Assembly (NCBI GenBank): GCA_964370225.1
Contig: CAYJII010000001.1
Location: 62,001-126,000 of the forward strand
DNA length: 64,000 nt
Direction of reading: 5' to 3'
From: CAYJII01 sp964370225
GTDB taxonomy: Bacteria > Bacillota > Clostridia > Oscillospirales > Ruminococcaceae
This document shows, one piece after another, positions 42,786 to 51,392 of this stretch. The translations under genes and the position numbers were made by a program. A model generated the notes under the pieces. That model searched no databases. It was not told the DNA's origin and saw only the letters and a program-made list of their open reading frames with translations. Each line of letters begins with the position of its first letter. Position 1 is the first letter of the stretch.

Positions 42786-42853
42786 ATAGTATATACAAGT
42801 ATTTTGTTATATTTTAGGTGTTAAAAATAATTTTTAAAGAAAAGAGGCTTAAT

Positions 42854-43141
42854 ATGAACAAGAAAAGTAATTGGATTAAAATAGCAGCTATTTTAGCCGG
42901 TATTGCTGGGGTGGCGGTCGCAGTAGGTGTGTTCCTTAAAAAGAAAAGCGAGAAAATCAGCGAAGAGCTTGATTTTGATAACTCAACATATTTTGACGAT
43001 GAAGATAGCATGCTAAATGAAACTATTGAAGATGACGACACTCAAACAGTAGAGGATTTCGAAAGAGAAGCTGAAGAAATTGTCGACAATTACAGCTATG
43101 ACATATTAAACGAAGATGAAGAAGACAGTGAATTAGCATAA
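42854..43141 (+). CDS. Small single-pass membrane protein with acidic tail
   Basis: 95 residues, unrecognised. An N-terminal basic stretch (MNKKSNWIK), one membrane helix (10-30, rich in Ala, Gly and Val), a KKKSEK stop-transfer, then 60 residues that are nearly 40 percent Asp and Glu. By the positive-inside rule and the long charged tail, the tail could face the cytoplasm. It is monocistronic with its own promoter and terminator. No function is proposed. Confidence 0.7.
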   Translation: MNKKSNWIKIAAILAGIAGVAVAVGVFLKKKSEKISEELDFDNSTYFDDEDSMLNETIEDDDTQTVEDFEREAEEIVDNYSYDILNEDEEDSELA

Positions 43142-43215
43142 GCTTTAGCTTATCACTAATTTTGTCAAAATAAACAGTTCCTACATTTGTTTAGGACAAA
43201 GCATTATAACAAACA

Positions 43216-43252
43216 AAAGCGATATATTAGATTAAATCTAATATATCGCTTT
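43216..43252. terminator. Bidirectional terminator
   Basis: A 17-bp perfect inverted repeat (43216-43232 with 43236-43252) containing GCGATATATTAG, between the 42854 gene and the convergent dipeptidase. Confidence 0.88.
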
Positions 43253-43264
43253 AAATTTGTACAT

Positions 43265-44653
43265 TTATAGTTGTTTGTCAAGCTCTATCAATGATAGTGT
43301 GTAAATAACTGCAGCTTTCAAGAAGTTTTCAATTTTCACCACTTCATCAGGCATATGAGCCGAGCCATGTCCTACTGGCAAATTAAGTGCGCTATAGTCA
43401 GTTTCCATCTCAGGGCCAAACACTACCGCATTTTTCAGTTTGCGAGCATATGTTCCACCACCCATAGTGTAGCAATTTGCTTCATCTCCGGTAATTTCTC
43501 TGTAGATGTCTAGCATAGATTTGATGAACCATGTATCCTCAGGCAAATAATATGGCTTGCTATTCTCTGCTTGCGTTAGTTCAAATCCATTTTCCCCACT
43601 AATTTTGACGATAGAAGCAATCATCGCCTCATCATCAATAGTAACAGAGTATCTGATGTTCAGTGAAATTGTGATAGCATCTTCAGTTTTTCTAGCTACG
43701 CAAGCGGCGCAAGTTAGCGGTCCACTCTCTTTGTCTTCATAAGCAATTTCTACAGCGCTTCCGTCGTATGTTCCACAAAGCTTGCATAAAAACTCAAAAT
43801 ATGGTGCATCGTTTTCGTTAAACACTCCGTTTTCAAGCAAAGGCGCAAGCAATACTGCTATCGCATTCACGCCTTTTTCTGGAGAAGCGGCGTGACAAGC
43901 TAATCCTTCTGCTGATAATTTTGTTTTGCCACCTAAATCCTCAACTTTGATGCTCTCTGGCAGTTTTGGCAAGCTGTCGACACTTTTGTTTAATGTGATA
44001 TAAGCCGTACCAGGCAATGCGTTTGACACCAAACCAGCGTTTATATCAAGCACTTCATCACTTATTTTATCGCAAACTAACGTGCCTGAGAAAATCCCTT
44101 TTTCGCCATTACAAACCGGAAAAACTGAGTCTGTAACTATCGAGATATCTGGGTACCCGAATTTGTCTGTGATGTAGCTAATATCATCCATTCCTGTTTC
44201 TTCTGCACAGCCAACAAATAGCGTAATGTTATTTTTAGGAGCAAATCCAAGCTCTCTCATGCACTTCATCGCATATAGATTTTGAATGCACGCACCTTTA
44301 TTGTCCGCTACCCCTCTACCAATGAGAAATTCGCCTGTGTTAGTCATTTCGTATTTTGGATAAATCCAATCATCGCCATGTGGCACGATGTCTAGATGCC
44401 CCCAAAGCCCAATTGTTTTTTCTCCGCTATCGAAGGATATTTTACCACCGTAGTAATCAGCATTTTCTACCGCGAAACCGTTGTCCGCTCCGAGCTTTAA
44501 CATTTCCTCAAGAACTTGAGCACAAGCTTCTCCATATACATGTTCCCCATCAGTTTTTTGGCTGACAGAGCTAATTTTCACTAATTTTTCTAGGTCTGCA
44601 ATCATCGCATCTTTATTTTTCGAAAACCATTCTTCTACTTTATTTTTAAGCAT
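43265..44653 (-). CDS. pepV: PepV-like M20 family dipeptidase
   Basis: 462 residues. Zinc-ligand motifs of M20 peptidases are clear: GLWGHLDIVPHGDDW, GRGVADNKGACIQNLYA (bridging Asp), CAEETGMDD (catalytic Glu), TDSVFP, and the C-terminal GHGSAHMPDE. The lid domain insertion (about 185-385) and length match PepV, a cytoplasmic beta-Ala/dipeptide hydrolase. It is divergent from the RpiR-type regulator, with separate promoters. Confidence 0.92.
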   Translation of the reverse strand: MLKNKVEEWFSKNKDAMIADLEKLVKISSVSQKTDGEHVYGEACAQVLEEMLKLGADNGFAVENADYYGGKISFDSGEKTIGLWGHLDIVPHGDDWIYPKYEMTNTGEFLIGRGVADNKGACIQNLYAMKCMRELGFAPKNNITLFVGCAEETGMDDISYITDKFGYPDISIVTDSVFPVCNGEKGIFSGTLVCDKISDEVLDINAGLVSNALPGTAYITLNKSVDSLPKLPESIKVEDLGGKTKLSAEGLACHAASPEKGVNAIAVLLAPLLENGVFNENDAPYFEFLCKLCGTYDGSAVEIAYEDKESGPLTCAACVARKTEDAITISLNIRYSVTIDDEAMIASIVKISGENGFELTQAENSKPYYLPEDTWFIKSMLDIYREITGDEANCYTMGGGTYARKLKNAVVFGPEMETDYSALNLPVGHGSAHMPDEVVKIENFLKAAVIYTLSLIELDKQL

Positions 44654-44693
44654 TTTTACTCTCCTTTTTATTTGGTATAATCTTATTTGTTAC

Positions 44694-44722
44694 AGTATAC
44701 AACAATCGTTATGAAATGTAAA
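44694..44722 (-). promoter_or_regulatory. Sigma-A promoter of the pepV-like gene
   Basis: TTTACA (44717-44722), 17 nt, TATACT (44694-44699) on the minus strand. Confidence 0.65.
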
Positions 44723-44783
44723 TATAAATATGGCTTTTTATTTGAATAAATCTTGTACAATGTGCAATATTTTCTTGTATCTC

Positions 44784-44812
44784 TTGCAATTTATACGAAA
44801 AGATTATACAAT
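44784..44812 (+). promoter_or_regulatory. Sigma-A promoter of the rpiR-baiN-cmk-plsC-ispH/S1 operon
   Basis: TTGCAA (44784-44789), 17 nt, TACAAT (44807-44812). Similar TTGTACAATGTGCAA words just upstream could be a regulator site. Confidence 0.55.
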
Positions 44813-44873
44813 ATAAATGTATAGTTCTTTTTAGCAAAGAATAGTTTTACATAACTGAAAGCAAGGTAGAAAT

Positions 44874-45749
44874 ATGACGAATGATGTTATAAAAAACATT
44901 CAAACTTATAGTGAAAAAATGTCTAAAGGACAAAAGCTAATCGCGGAATATATTTTAGCCCATTATGACAAAGCAGCATTCATGACAGCTTTAAAACTGG
45001 GAAAAGTTGTGGGTGTAAGCGAGTCAACTGTGGTGAGGTTTGCCTTTGAGCTTGGGTATGATGGATACCCAGATTTGCAAAAAGCAATGCTCGAAATGAT
45101 AAAAAATCGACTCACCTCTGTTCAGCGCATCGAAGTAGCCAGCGAACAAATCGGCTCAAGCGAAGTTTTAGACAAGGTTTTAAACAACGATATTGAGCAG
45201 ATTAAAAAGACGCTAAGCGCCACTTCTCACAGCGATTTTAACGAGGCTATTGATTCTGTTGTTTCGTCCAAATGCATATATATTATGGGGGCAGGTAGTG
45301 CGTCAGCTCTTGCGGGCTTTTTGTCGTTTTACTTTAATTTGATGCTACCCAATGTCAAGTTGATTGACACAACAAGCTCGAGCGAAATGTTTGAGCAAAT
45401 CATAAGAATAGATGAAAATGACGTGATTATCGGGATAAGCTTCCCCAGATATTCCAAGCGCACCTCAAAAGCGCTAAACTTCGCAAAAAACACAGGTGCG
45501 ACGGTCATTGCAATTACAGACTCCATGTCTTCCCCACTTGTTAAAGATGCTGATTTTATCCTTGAGGCAAAAAGCGATATGACAAGCTTTGTCGACTCTT
45601 TGGTCGCACCGCTTAGCCTTATCAACGCACTGATTGTAGCAGTCGGTTTGCAAAAAAGCGATGAGCTCAAACAGACATTTAATAAATTAGAAGCTATTTG
45701 GGATGAATATGACGTTTACGAGAAACAAGAGGATAGCACTAATGAATGA
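44874..45749 (+). CDS. MurR/RpiR-family transcriptional regulator
   Basis: 291 residues. An N-terminal HTH_6 domain (MSKGQKLIAEYILAHYDKAAFMTALKLGKVVGVSESTVVRFAFELGYDGYPDLQKAM) and a C-terminal SIS phosphosugar-binding domain (SSKCIYIMGAGSASALAGF, IGISFPRYSKRTSKALNFAKNTGATVIAITDS). Family members sense sugar phosphates. No sugar pathway is adjacent; the gene leads an operon of flavoprotein, cmk, plsC and ispH-S1, an arrangement in which it may control only itself. It overlaps the next gene by 8 bp. Confidence 0.92.
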   Translation: MTNDVIKNIQTYSEKMSKGQKLIAEYILAHYDKAAFMTALKLGKVVGVSESTVVRFAFELGYDGYPDLQKAMLEMIKNRLTSVQRIEVASEQIGSSEVLDKVLNNDIEQIKKTLSATSHSDFNEAIDSVVSSKCIYIMGAGSASALAGFLSFYFNLMLPNVKLIDTTSSSEMFEQIIRIDENDVIIGISFPRYSKRTSKALNFAKNTGATVIAITDSMSSPLVKDADFILEAKSDMTSFVDSLVAPLSLINALIVAVGLQKSDELKQTFNKLEAIWDEYDVYEKQEDSTNE

Positions 45750-46983
45750 ATATGATGTAATAATAATTGGCGGAGGCGCCGCTGGCCTTATGGCAGCTCA
45801 TACCGCCGCTTTATATGGAAAAAAAGTTCTCATTTTGGAGAGAAATTCAACACCTGGCAAGAAAATTTTGATAACAGGCAAGGGCCGCTGCAATATAACT
45901 AATAATTGTGATAATAATACTTTTATACAAAATGTGGTATCTAATCCAAAATTTTTATTTGCTTCGATTAACGCTTTCTCCACTGCAGACACTATCGATT
46001 ATTTCGAGCGCAGTGGCGTGGAAACTAAAACTGAGCGCGCAAACAGAGTTTTCCCTGTTTCCGATAAATCTGCCGATGTCCAACGTGCATTAATAAAAAA
46101 CGCTAAGGACTGTGGCGCAATTATAAATACTGAGCGTGTATCGAAAATTTTGTCCGAGAATGGTAGTGTAAACGGCGTTTTGTGCGAAAGTGGTAATACT
46201 TACCATGCAAACAGCGTCATTTTGGCAACAGGTGGTAAATCATATCCCCTCACAGGCTCAACAGGTGACGGATATGCACTCGCGGAAGAGCTGGGACACA
46301 GCACAAAAACCTTAGTAGCCTCACTCGTACCGATAATCACAAATGAGTATTATCCCAAAAAGTTACAGGGGCTCTCGCTAAAAAATGTCACGCTCACTCT
46401 GCACACACTTTCTACTGGCAAAAAATTTGTTAGCGAGCCTGGCGAAATGCTCTTTACACATTTTGGAGTATCAGGACCACTGGTTTTAAGCGCATCAGCA
46501 CATATTGATAGCAGCAAATTTGAGGACTACAAACTGACTATAGATTTAAAACCAGGACTTGATGAGAAAAAACTTGATGCAAGAGTACTAAGGGACTTTT
46601 CCCAAAATCTAAATAAAGATTTCTTTAATTCTCTTTTTGCGCTACTCCCCCGCAAATTGATTCCTGTAATCGTAACTTTATCAGGAATACCCGCGGACAC
46701 GAAAGTTAATGCTATAACAAAAGAGATGCGAGAAAAACTAGTATATACCATAAAAAATCTCACACTAACAGTCAACGGCTTCCGCCCAATTGAAGAAGCA
46801 GTTATAACTAGTGGCGGTATACGCGTGAACGAGATAAACCCCAAAACTATGGAGTCAAAACTGGTGAGTGGGCTATACTTTGCTGGCGAAATCATTGATG
46901 TGGACGCCTACACTGGTGGGTTTAACCTACAAATTGCATTTGCAACTGGCTATGTAGCTGGTCAAAGTGCAGCAAGCATATAA
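45742..46983 (+). CDS. BaiN/HI0933-like FAD-dependent oxidoreductase
   Basis: 413 residues. A dinucleotide-binding motif at the very N-terminus (DVIIIGGGAAGLMAAHTAALYGKKVLILERN), the family segment PGKKILITGKGRCNITN, ILATGGKSYPLTGSTGDGY and the C-terminal LYFAGEIIDVDAYTGGFNLQIAFATGYVAG identify the HI0933 flavoprotein family. BaiN members are annotated as bile-acid enzymes in some clostridia, but most have unknown substrates, so no activity is claimed. The start ATG overlaps the RpiR stop region, behind GAGGA. Confidence 0.92.
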   Translation: MNEYDVIIIGGGAAGLMAAHTAALYGKKVLILERNSTPGKKILITGKGRCNITNNCDNNTFIQNVVSNPKFLFASINAFSTADTIDYFERSGVETKTERANRVFPVSDKSADVQRALIKNAKDCGAIINTERVSKILSENGSVNGVLCESGNTYHANSVILATGGKSYPLTGSTGDGYALAEELGHSTKTLVASLVPIITNEYYPKKLQGLSLKNVTLTLHTLSTGKKFVSEPGEMLFTHFGVSGPLVLSASAHIDSSKFEDYKLTIDLKPGLDEKKLDARVLRDFSQNLNKDFFNSLFALLPRKLIPVIVTLSGIPADTKVNAITKEMREKLVYTIKNLTLTVNGFRPIEEAVITSGGIRVNEINPKTMESKLVSGLYFAGEIIDVDAYTGGFNLQIAFATGYVAGQSAASI

Positions 46984-47010
46984 ACATAGTTTCAATAAAG
47001 GAGCATTAAT

Positions 47011-47691
47011 ATGAGTAAAAAAATAGCAATCGCTATCGACGGACCTTCTGGTGCAGGAAAAAGCACTATCGCACGTTTTCTTGCAGAAAAACTCGGCTTT
47101 ATCTATGTGGATACTGGCGCATTATACCGTGCAGTTGCTTTGTCAGCTAAGCAAAAAGGGGTTGTTTCCGACGATGTCGAGGGTGTAAAAGCTCTGCTAG
47201 GCGATATTAATATCGAGCTGAAATATATCGATGGTCAACAAAATGTGTTCTTAAACTCAGAAAATGTTTCCACTGATATTAGGGAAAACGCTATCTCAAA
47301 AATAGCTTCCGATATCTCTGCTCATACTTTTGTGAGAGAATTTTTGTTTTCACTACAAAAAGACATCGCTGTAAACAACGACATTATCATGGACGGTAGA
47401 GATATCGGTACTGTGATACTGCCTAATGCTGATGTTAAGATTTTCTTGACTGCAACAGCTGAAGACAGAGCAAAAAGACGTTACAGCCAACTTTTGGAAA
47501 ACGGAATTGTTGTTGAGTTTGATAAACTGCTTGAGGAGATAAAATCTCGCGATTACAATGACTCAAACAGAGCGGTATCTCCGTTAACACAAGCACCTGA
47601 CGCTATTTTGATTGACACCACAGGTAACACTTTACAAGAGTCAATCGATTTGCTTTTTGGCGTAGTGAGCAACAAATTAAGCGACAAATAG
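47011..47691 (+). CDS. cmk: Cytidylate kinase
   Basis: 226 residues. P-loop AIDGPSGAGKSTIARFLA (8-25), DTGALYRAVAL, the CMP-binding NMP domain insert, MDGRDIGTVILPNADVKIFLTA and the lid-like RYSQLLENG..SRDYNDSNRAVSPL. It phosphorylates CMP and dCMP. It sits before plsC and ispH-S1, the order commonly found in clostridia, 27 bp after the flavoprotein. Confidence 0.97.
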   Translation: MSKKIAIAIDGPSGAGKSTIARFLAEKLGFIYVDTGALYRAVALSAKQKGVVSDDVEGVKALLGDINIELKYIDGQQNVFLNSENVSTDIRENAISKIASDISAHTFVREFLFSLQKDIAVNNDIIMDGRDIGTVILPNADVKIFLTATAEDRAKRRYSQLLENGIVVEFDKLLEEIKSRDYNDSNRAVSPLTQAPDAILIDTTGNTLQESIDLLFGVVSNKLSDK

Positions 47692-47705
47692 ATTGGAGAA
47701 CACAC

Positions 47706-48308
47706 ATGAGAGGGTTTTATACATTCGGTAAGACAGTATGTGCCATTGTTTTTAAAACGTGGTACAAAGTCATCGTAGACGGCAAGGAGAACGTGCCCAC
47801 CGACCGCGGTGTAATTATTATATGTAATCACAAATCCTATTTCGACCCGATTTTAGTGGGGGTTTCTTTGAAAGTCCCACTAAATTTTATTGCGAAAGAG
47901 GAACTTTTTAAGAATAAAATCGCAAAACTAATACTTTGGAATTTGGGAGCTATCCCAATTGCTCGCGGAAGCGCAGATATGAGCGCTATAAACACTGCGA
48001 TAAAGCGTGTTTCTGAGTCGGAGAATTTACTGTTATTTCCCGAGGGGACTCGCTCAAAAACAAATGAGCTTTTACGTTTCAAATCTGGAGCTACATTTAT
48101 TGCTTCGCAGACAAATACCGATATTGTACCAGCTGCTATTCATTACAGCGGAAACAAGTTCCGCTCGAAGGTGTACATCAAATTTGGTGAGCTAATTAAG
48201 TTTGATGACTTAGGCTTAGATCCGCAAGTTCCATCAACCGCTAGGAAGACAACCTCGCTTTTCAAGCAAAAAGTTGAAGAGTTGTTTAATCTTTTAAGGA
48301 AAAATTAA
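47706..48308 (+). CDS. plsC: 1-acyl-glycerol-3-phosphate acyltransferase
   Basis: 200 residues. The acyltransferase motifs NHKSYFDP (HX4D catalytic pair) and LFPEGTRSK (substrate binding), followed by IVPAAIHYSG, are those of PlsC, which makes phosphatidic acid at the inner membrane face. An N-terminal amphipathic or membrane-touching helix is present. It begins 14 bp after cmk and is followed by 79 bp to ispH-S1. Confidence 0.95.
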   Translation: MRGFYTFGKTVCAIVFKTWYKVIVDGKENVPTDRGVIIICNHKSYFDPILVGVSLKVPLNFIAKEELFKNKIAKLILWNLGAIPIARGSADMSAINTAIKRVSESENLLLFPEGTRSKTNELLRFKSGATFIASQTNTDIVPAAIHYSGNKFRSKVYIKFGELIKFDDLGLDPQVPSTARKTTSLFKQKVEELFNLLRKN

Positions 48309-48387
48309 TGCGTTTTTGTTTACTTTCACCATTATTTCTGTGGAAAGTTGACAAAACCATACCTAATGATTTAAAATAGGAGTAATA

Positions 48388-50445
48388 ATGAAAATTACCT
48401 TGGCAAAGTCTGCCGGTTTATGCTTCGGTGTGAACCGTGCACTCGAGATTGTTTACGACTTATCAAACAAAAATAACAGCGTTAAAACGCTGGGGCCTAT
48501 CACACATAATCCTTGGGTGGTCGGAGATTTAGCAAAGCGTGGTGTGCAAGTACTAAGCGACGCTTCGCAAGCCAGAAATACCGATACTGTTGTTATACGA
48601 GCACATGGTGTGCCGCATAGTGTGTTTGTCCGTTTGGATGACGCTAATATAAATTATGTCGATGCTACTTGCCCCTTTGTAACGAAAATACATAGGATTG
48701 TGAGAGAGCATTCAAAGCTAGGAAAAACTGTCATTATTGCAGGGGATAAAAATCACCCCGAAGTTTTAGGAATAGTCGGCAATTGTTGTGTACAAGCCCA
48801 TGTCGTCTCTGACGAAGCTGAACTGGAGAATTTGTTTATTAATCACCCAGCTTTAACTCAAGAGCAGACAATTTTAGTAGCACAAACAACTTACAACACT
48901 TTTTTGTGGAGAAAATGTTTGGAAATTATTAAAAAGCTCTGTACAAACACCGAAATTTTTGATACAATATGTAGTGCTACAATAGAGCGACAAAAAGAAG
49001 CTATTATGCTTGCAAAAGAAAATGAGCTTATGGTTGTCATCGGCTCTAAAGAAAGCTCGAACACTCAAAAATTATTCGACGTTTGCAATGAATTTACAAA
49101 GACATTGCTTATAGAAACTAAACTGCAATTATCAGACTATGAAATTAACACCTATAACAATGTCGGTGTTACTGCTGGGGCATCCACTCCGGCGCATATA
49201 ATTAAGGAGGTTCTTAAGACCATGAATGAAATGTTAAACCAACAAGAAGAACTCAATTTTGCACAATTATTAGAACAATCTTTTGAAGAAGGGACCGGCA
49301 GATTATATAACGGAAAGAGGGTACGTGGAATTGTTACCACTATAAGCCCCAATGCTGTATATGTTGATATCGGAGCTAAACAAGCGGGCGTTGTTCCTGC
49401 TGACGAGCTAACTGATAATCCGTCACTTACAATAGATGAGGTTGTAAAAAAAGGCGACGAAATTGATTTGGTTGTTTTGAAAGTTAACGACCAAGAAGGA
49501 ATTGTAACTTTAAGCAAAAAGCGTTGTGACGCAGAAGCTGGCTTTGATATTATCAAAAAAGCTCATGAAGACAACGAAATTTTAGACGGTGTTATCACTA
49601 ACGTGGTAAGAGGTGGAGTTTTAGTTTTATCCAATAACACTAAACTATTTATCCCTGCATCTCAAGTATCTGATAGAAGAATTGAAGACTTAAATTCTGT
49701 TCTAAAAAGCGAAATTAAATTCAAAGTTTTAGAAGTTAACGAGTCAAAAAGACGCGCATTAGCTTCTGTAAAAGCTGTATTGTCCGAAGAAAGAAAAGTT
49801 AAAGAAGATGAGTTCTGGGGCAGTGTTGAAGTAGGCAAAATCTATAAGGGTGAAGTTAAATCTATCACTACTTACGGTGCTTTTGTTGACCTTGGCAATG
49901 TTGATGGAATGATTCATATCACTGAACTTTCTTGGTCAAAAATCAAACATCCTTCAGAAATCGTTAGTATTGGCGATATTGTTGAAGTTTATATTAAAGA
50001 TTTGGATGTTGAAAAACGCCGCATTTCTCTAGGATACAAAAAATCTGAAGAGAATCCATGGACTATCTTTATGAATAGCTACAAAGTGGATGATGTAGTT
50101 ACAGTAAAAATTGTTTCATACACAAACTATGGTGCATTCGCAACAATTACAGAAGGCATCGATGGTTTGATACATATATCTCAAATCGCTAACCAAAGAG
50201 TTGAGAAAATTGCTGAGATTTTAGAAATCGGGCAAGAAGTTGATGTTAAAATCATCGAAATCAACCCTGACACACGTCGCGTAAGCCTTTCAATGAGAGC
50301 GCTTCTACCTGAAGAAGAGCAAAAAATTGTGAGAGCTAACGACGAAGTTGTAGCAGTATTTGGCGAAGGTGAACCACAAATCAGCGAAGAGCTTGCAGCG
50401 GAAGTTGAAGCAGCTGAAACTGCAGAAGAAGCTGCAGCAGAGTAA
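48388..50445 (+). CDS. ispH-rpsA: IspH - ribosomal protein S1 fusion
   Basis: 685 residues. Residues 1-278 are IspH (HMBPP reductase), with cluster ligands C12, C95 and C195 and substrate histidines H40, H73 and H123, making isopentenyl and dimethylallyl diphosphate. Residues 285-640 hold four S1 RNA-binding repeats (about 307-378, 396-464, 483-552, 568-638), followed by an acidic Ala/Glu tail. The fusion is known in Clostridia. At the junction, AAGGAGG (49204-49210) and ATG 49222-49224 (residue 279) form a potential internal start that would yield S1 alone (407 residues). Confidence 0.95.
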   Translation: MKITLAKSAGLCFGVNRALEIVYDLSNKNNSVKTLGPITHNPWVVGDLAKRGVQVLSDASQARNTDTVVIRAHGVPHSVFVRLDDANINYVDATCPFVTKIHRIVREHSKLGKTVIIAGDKNHPEVLGIVGNCCVQAHVVSDEAELENLFINHPALTQEQTILVAQTTYNTFLWRKCLEIIKKLCTNTEIFDTICSATIERQKEAIMLAKENELMVVIGSKESSNTQKLFDVCNEFTKTLLIETKLQLSDYEINTYNNVGVTAGASTPAHIIKEVLKTMNEMLNQQEELNFAQLLEQSFEEGTGRLYNGKRVRGIVTTISPNAVYVDIGAKQAGVVPADELTDNPSLTIDEVVKKGDEIDLVVLKVNDQEGIVTLSKKRCDAEAGFDIIKKAHEDNEILDGVITNVVRGGVLVLSNNTKLFIPASQVSDRRIEDLNSVLKSEIKFKVLEVNESKRRALASVKAVLSEERKVKEDEFWGSVEVGKIYKGEVKSITTYGAFVDLGNVDGMIHITELSWSKIKHPSEIVSIGDIVEVYIKDLDVEKRRISLGYKKSEENPWTIFMNSYKVDDVVTVKIVSYTNYGAFATITEGIDGLIHISQIANQRVEKIAEILEIGQEVDVKIIEINPDTRRVSLSMRALLPEEEQKIVRANDEVVAVFGEGEPQISEELAAEVEAAETAEEAAAE
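49204..49224 (+). promoter_or_regulatory. Possible internal ribosome-binding site of the S1 part
   Basis: AAGGAGG (49204-49210), 11 nt, ATG (49222-49224), in frame and located exactly at the IspH-S1 boundary. The codons are AAG GAG GTT within the IspH C-terminus. It could allow S1 synthesis in excess of IspH. Confidence 0.45.
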
Positions 50446-50455
50446 ATTATCTTAT

Positions 50456-50492
50456 TAACCGCTTAAGTAAAATGTTTAAGCGGTTAATTTTC
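50456..50492 (+). terminator. Terminator after ispH-S1
   Basis: TAACCGCTTAA (50456-50466) with TTAAGCGGTTA (50476-50486), followed by ATTTTC. Confidence 0.8.
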
Positions 50493-50555
50493 TTGCACAA
50501 ATATATTTAACTAGCATGTGTACCTTCATCGGTCACCCCTTTGATTTTATGCATT

Positions 50556-50595
50556 AAAAGAGCTATCAGATAAATATCTGATAGCTCTTTTTTTC
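50556..50595. terminator. Second terminator, also serving the convergent queD-like gene
   Basis: AAAAGAGCTATCAGATA (50556-50572) with perfect complement (50575-50591), then a T-run on the plus strand. Confidence 0.85.
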
Positions 50596-50623
50596 TTATT
50601 TTATATTGCTTACCACAAAGTAA

Positions 50624-51187
50624 TTATTTTCTGTATCCGCATTTTGTGCATACGCCTTCTTCATTTAGCGCAATTCCGCATAGTGGACATCTGTCGATAT
50701 TATTTTTAGTGATAAACTCAGCCGAAGCAGCATTTACTCCACTGGTAAAAGTAAGTTTTGCTATATTTAGCTTATCTTTAAGTAGGGAGTATACAATTTT
50801 TATCATTCCCTCGACAGTCATAGTCTCTTTTGTTACAACTAGTCGACAGTCTGGATAAGCTGTCGCAAGCTCTGTTTTAAAAGCTTCACCCTTCATTTGA
50901 TTTTGCGGCGTGCCGTCTTTTATCCCAGTTTCTTCATAAACTTTAAGAATCGCTGGTAACAGTGGGTCGTCTTCTCTCAAAATTAGCGCATGGTCAAAGT
51001 TCTTTAGCAAATCCCAAGCAGTTTTTTGGATTTCGTTGCAAGGAAATACCATGTTAACGCCTTCGTTGACACTATCTTCAACCTCAATTGTTAAAATACC
51101 CGTATGTCCGTGCAAATACTGTGCTTCTCCTTTAAAACCATAAAATCTGTGCGCATACTGCAAATCTAGTGTAGTAATACTTCTCAT
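50624..51187 (-). CDS. QueD/PTPS-family enzyme with C-terminal zinc ribbon
   Basis: 187 residues. The 6-pyruvoyl-tetrahydropterin synthase fold shows the zinc triad H13 (YAHRF), H26 and H28 (HGHTG), with NFDHALILREDDPL and the TSGVNAASAEF end. The family makes 6-carboxytetrahydropterin for queuosine (QueD) or acts in folate synthesis. Unusual is a C-terminal ribbon with C167, C170, C180 and C183, beyond the normal 120-140 residue enzyme. No queC or queE is adjacent. The promoter is at 51320-51348, giving an unusually long leader of about 126 nt. Confidence 0.8.
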   Translation of the reverse strand: MRSITTLDLQYAHRFYGFKGEAQYLHGHTGILTIEVEDSVNEGVNMVFPCNEIQKTAWDLLKNFDHALILREDDPLLPAILKVYEETGIKDGTPQNQMKGEAFKTELATAYPDCRLVVTKETMTVEGMIKIVYSLLKDKLNIAKLTFTSGVNAASAEFITKNNIDRCPLCGIALNEEGVCTKCGYRK

Positions 51188-51319
51188 AATAAACCTCCAT
51201 TATTTTATATTTACGGGCTATACTTCCCATATGAACCATAATATTGAGTTTTTTGCAAAATATACTTATTAAGTAGTCTTTCAAGGTGCGACTATCTGTT
51301 GTTTTATTGTCATACTCTG

Positions 51320-51348
51320 ATTATATATCAATTAGTTTTGTTTGTCAA
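51320..51348 (-). promoter_or_regulatory. Sigma-A promoter of the queD-like gene
   Basis: TTGACA (51343-51348), 17 nt, TATAAT (51320-51325) on the minus strand, both perfect. The leader down to 51188 is about 126 nt and contains small hairpins but no riboswitch I can identify. Confidence 0.8.
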
Positions 51349-51392
51349 TATTTTTTAACAAATTAAATGTAAAAATATATAAAATGCATATA

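Noticed and set aside
51188..51313. preQ1 riboswitch in the queD-like leader
   Set aside because: An AAAAAACTC stretch recalls the preQ1-I tail, but no matching C-rich loop stem precedes it, and the preQ1-II consensus is not found.
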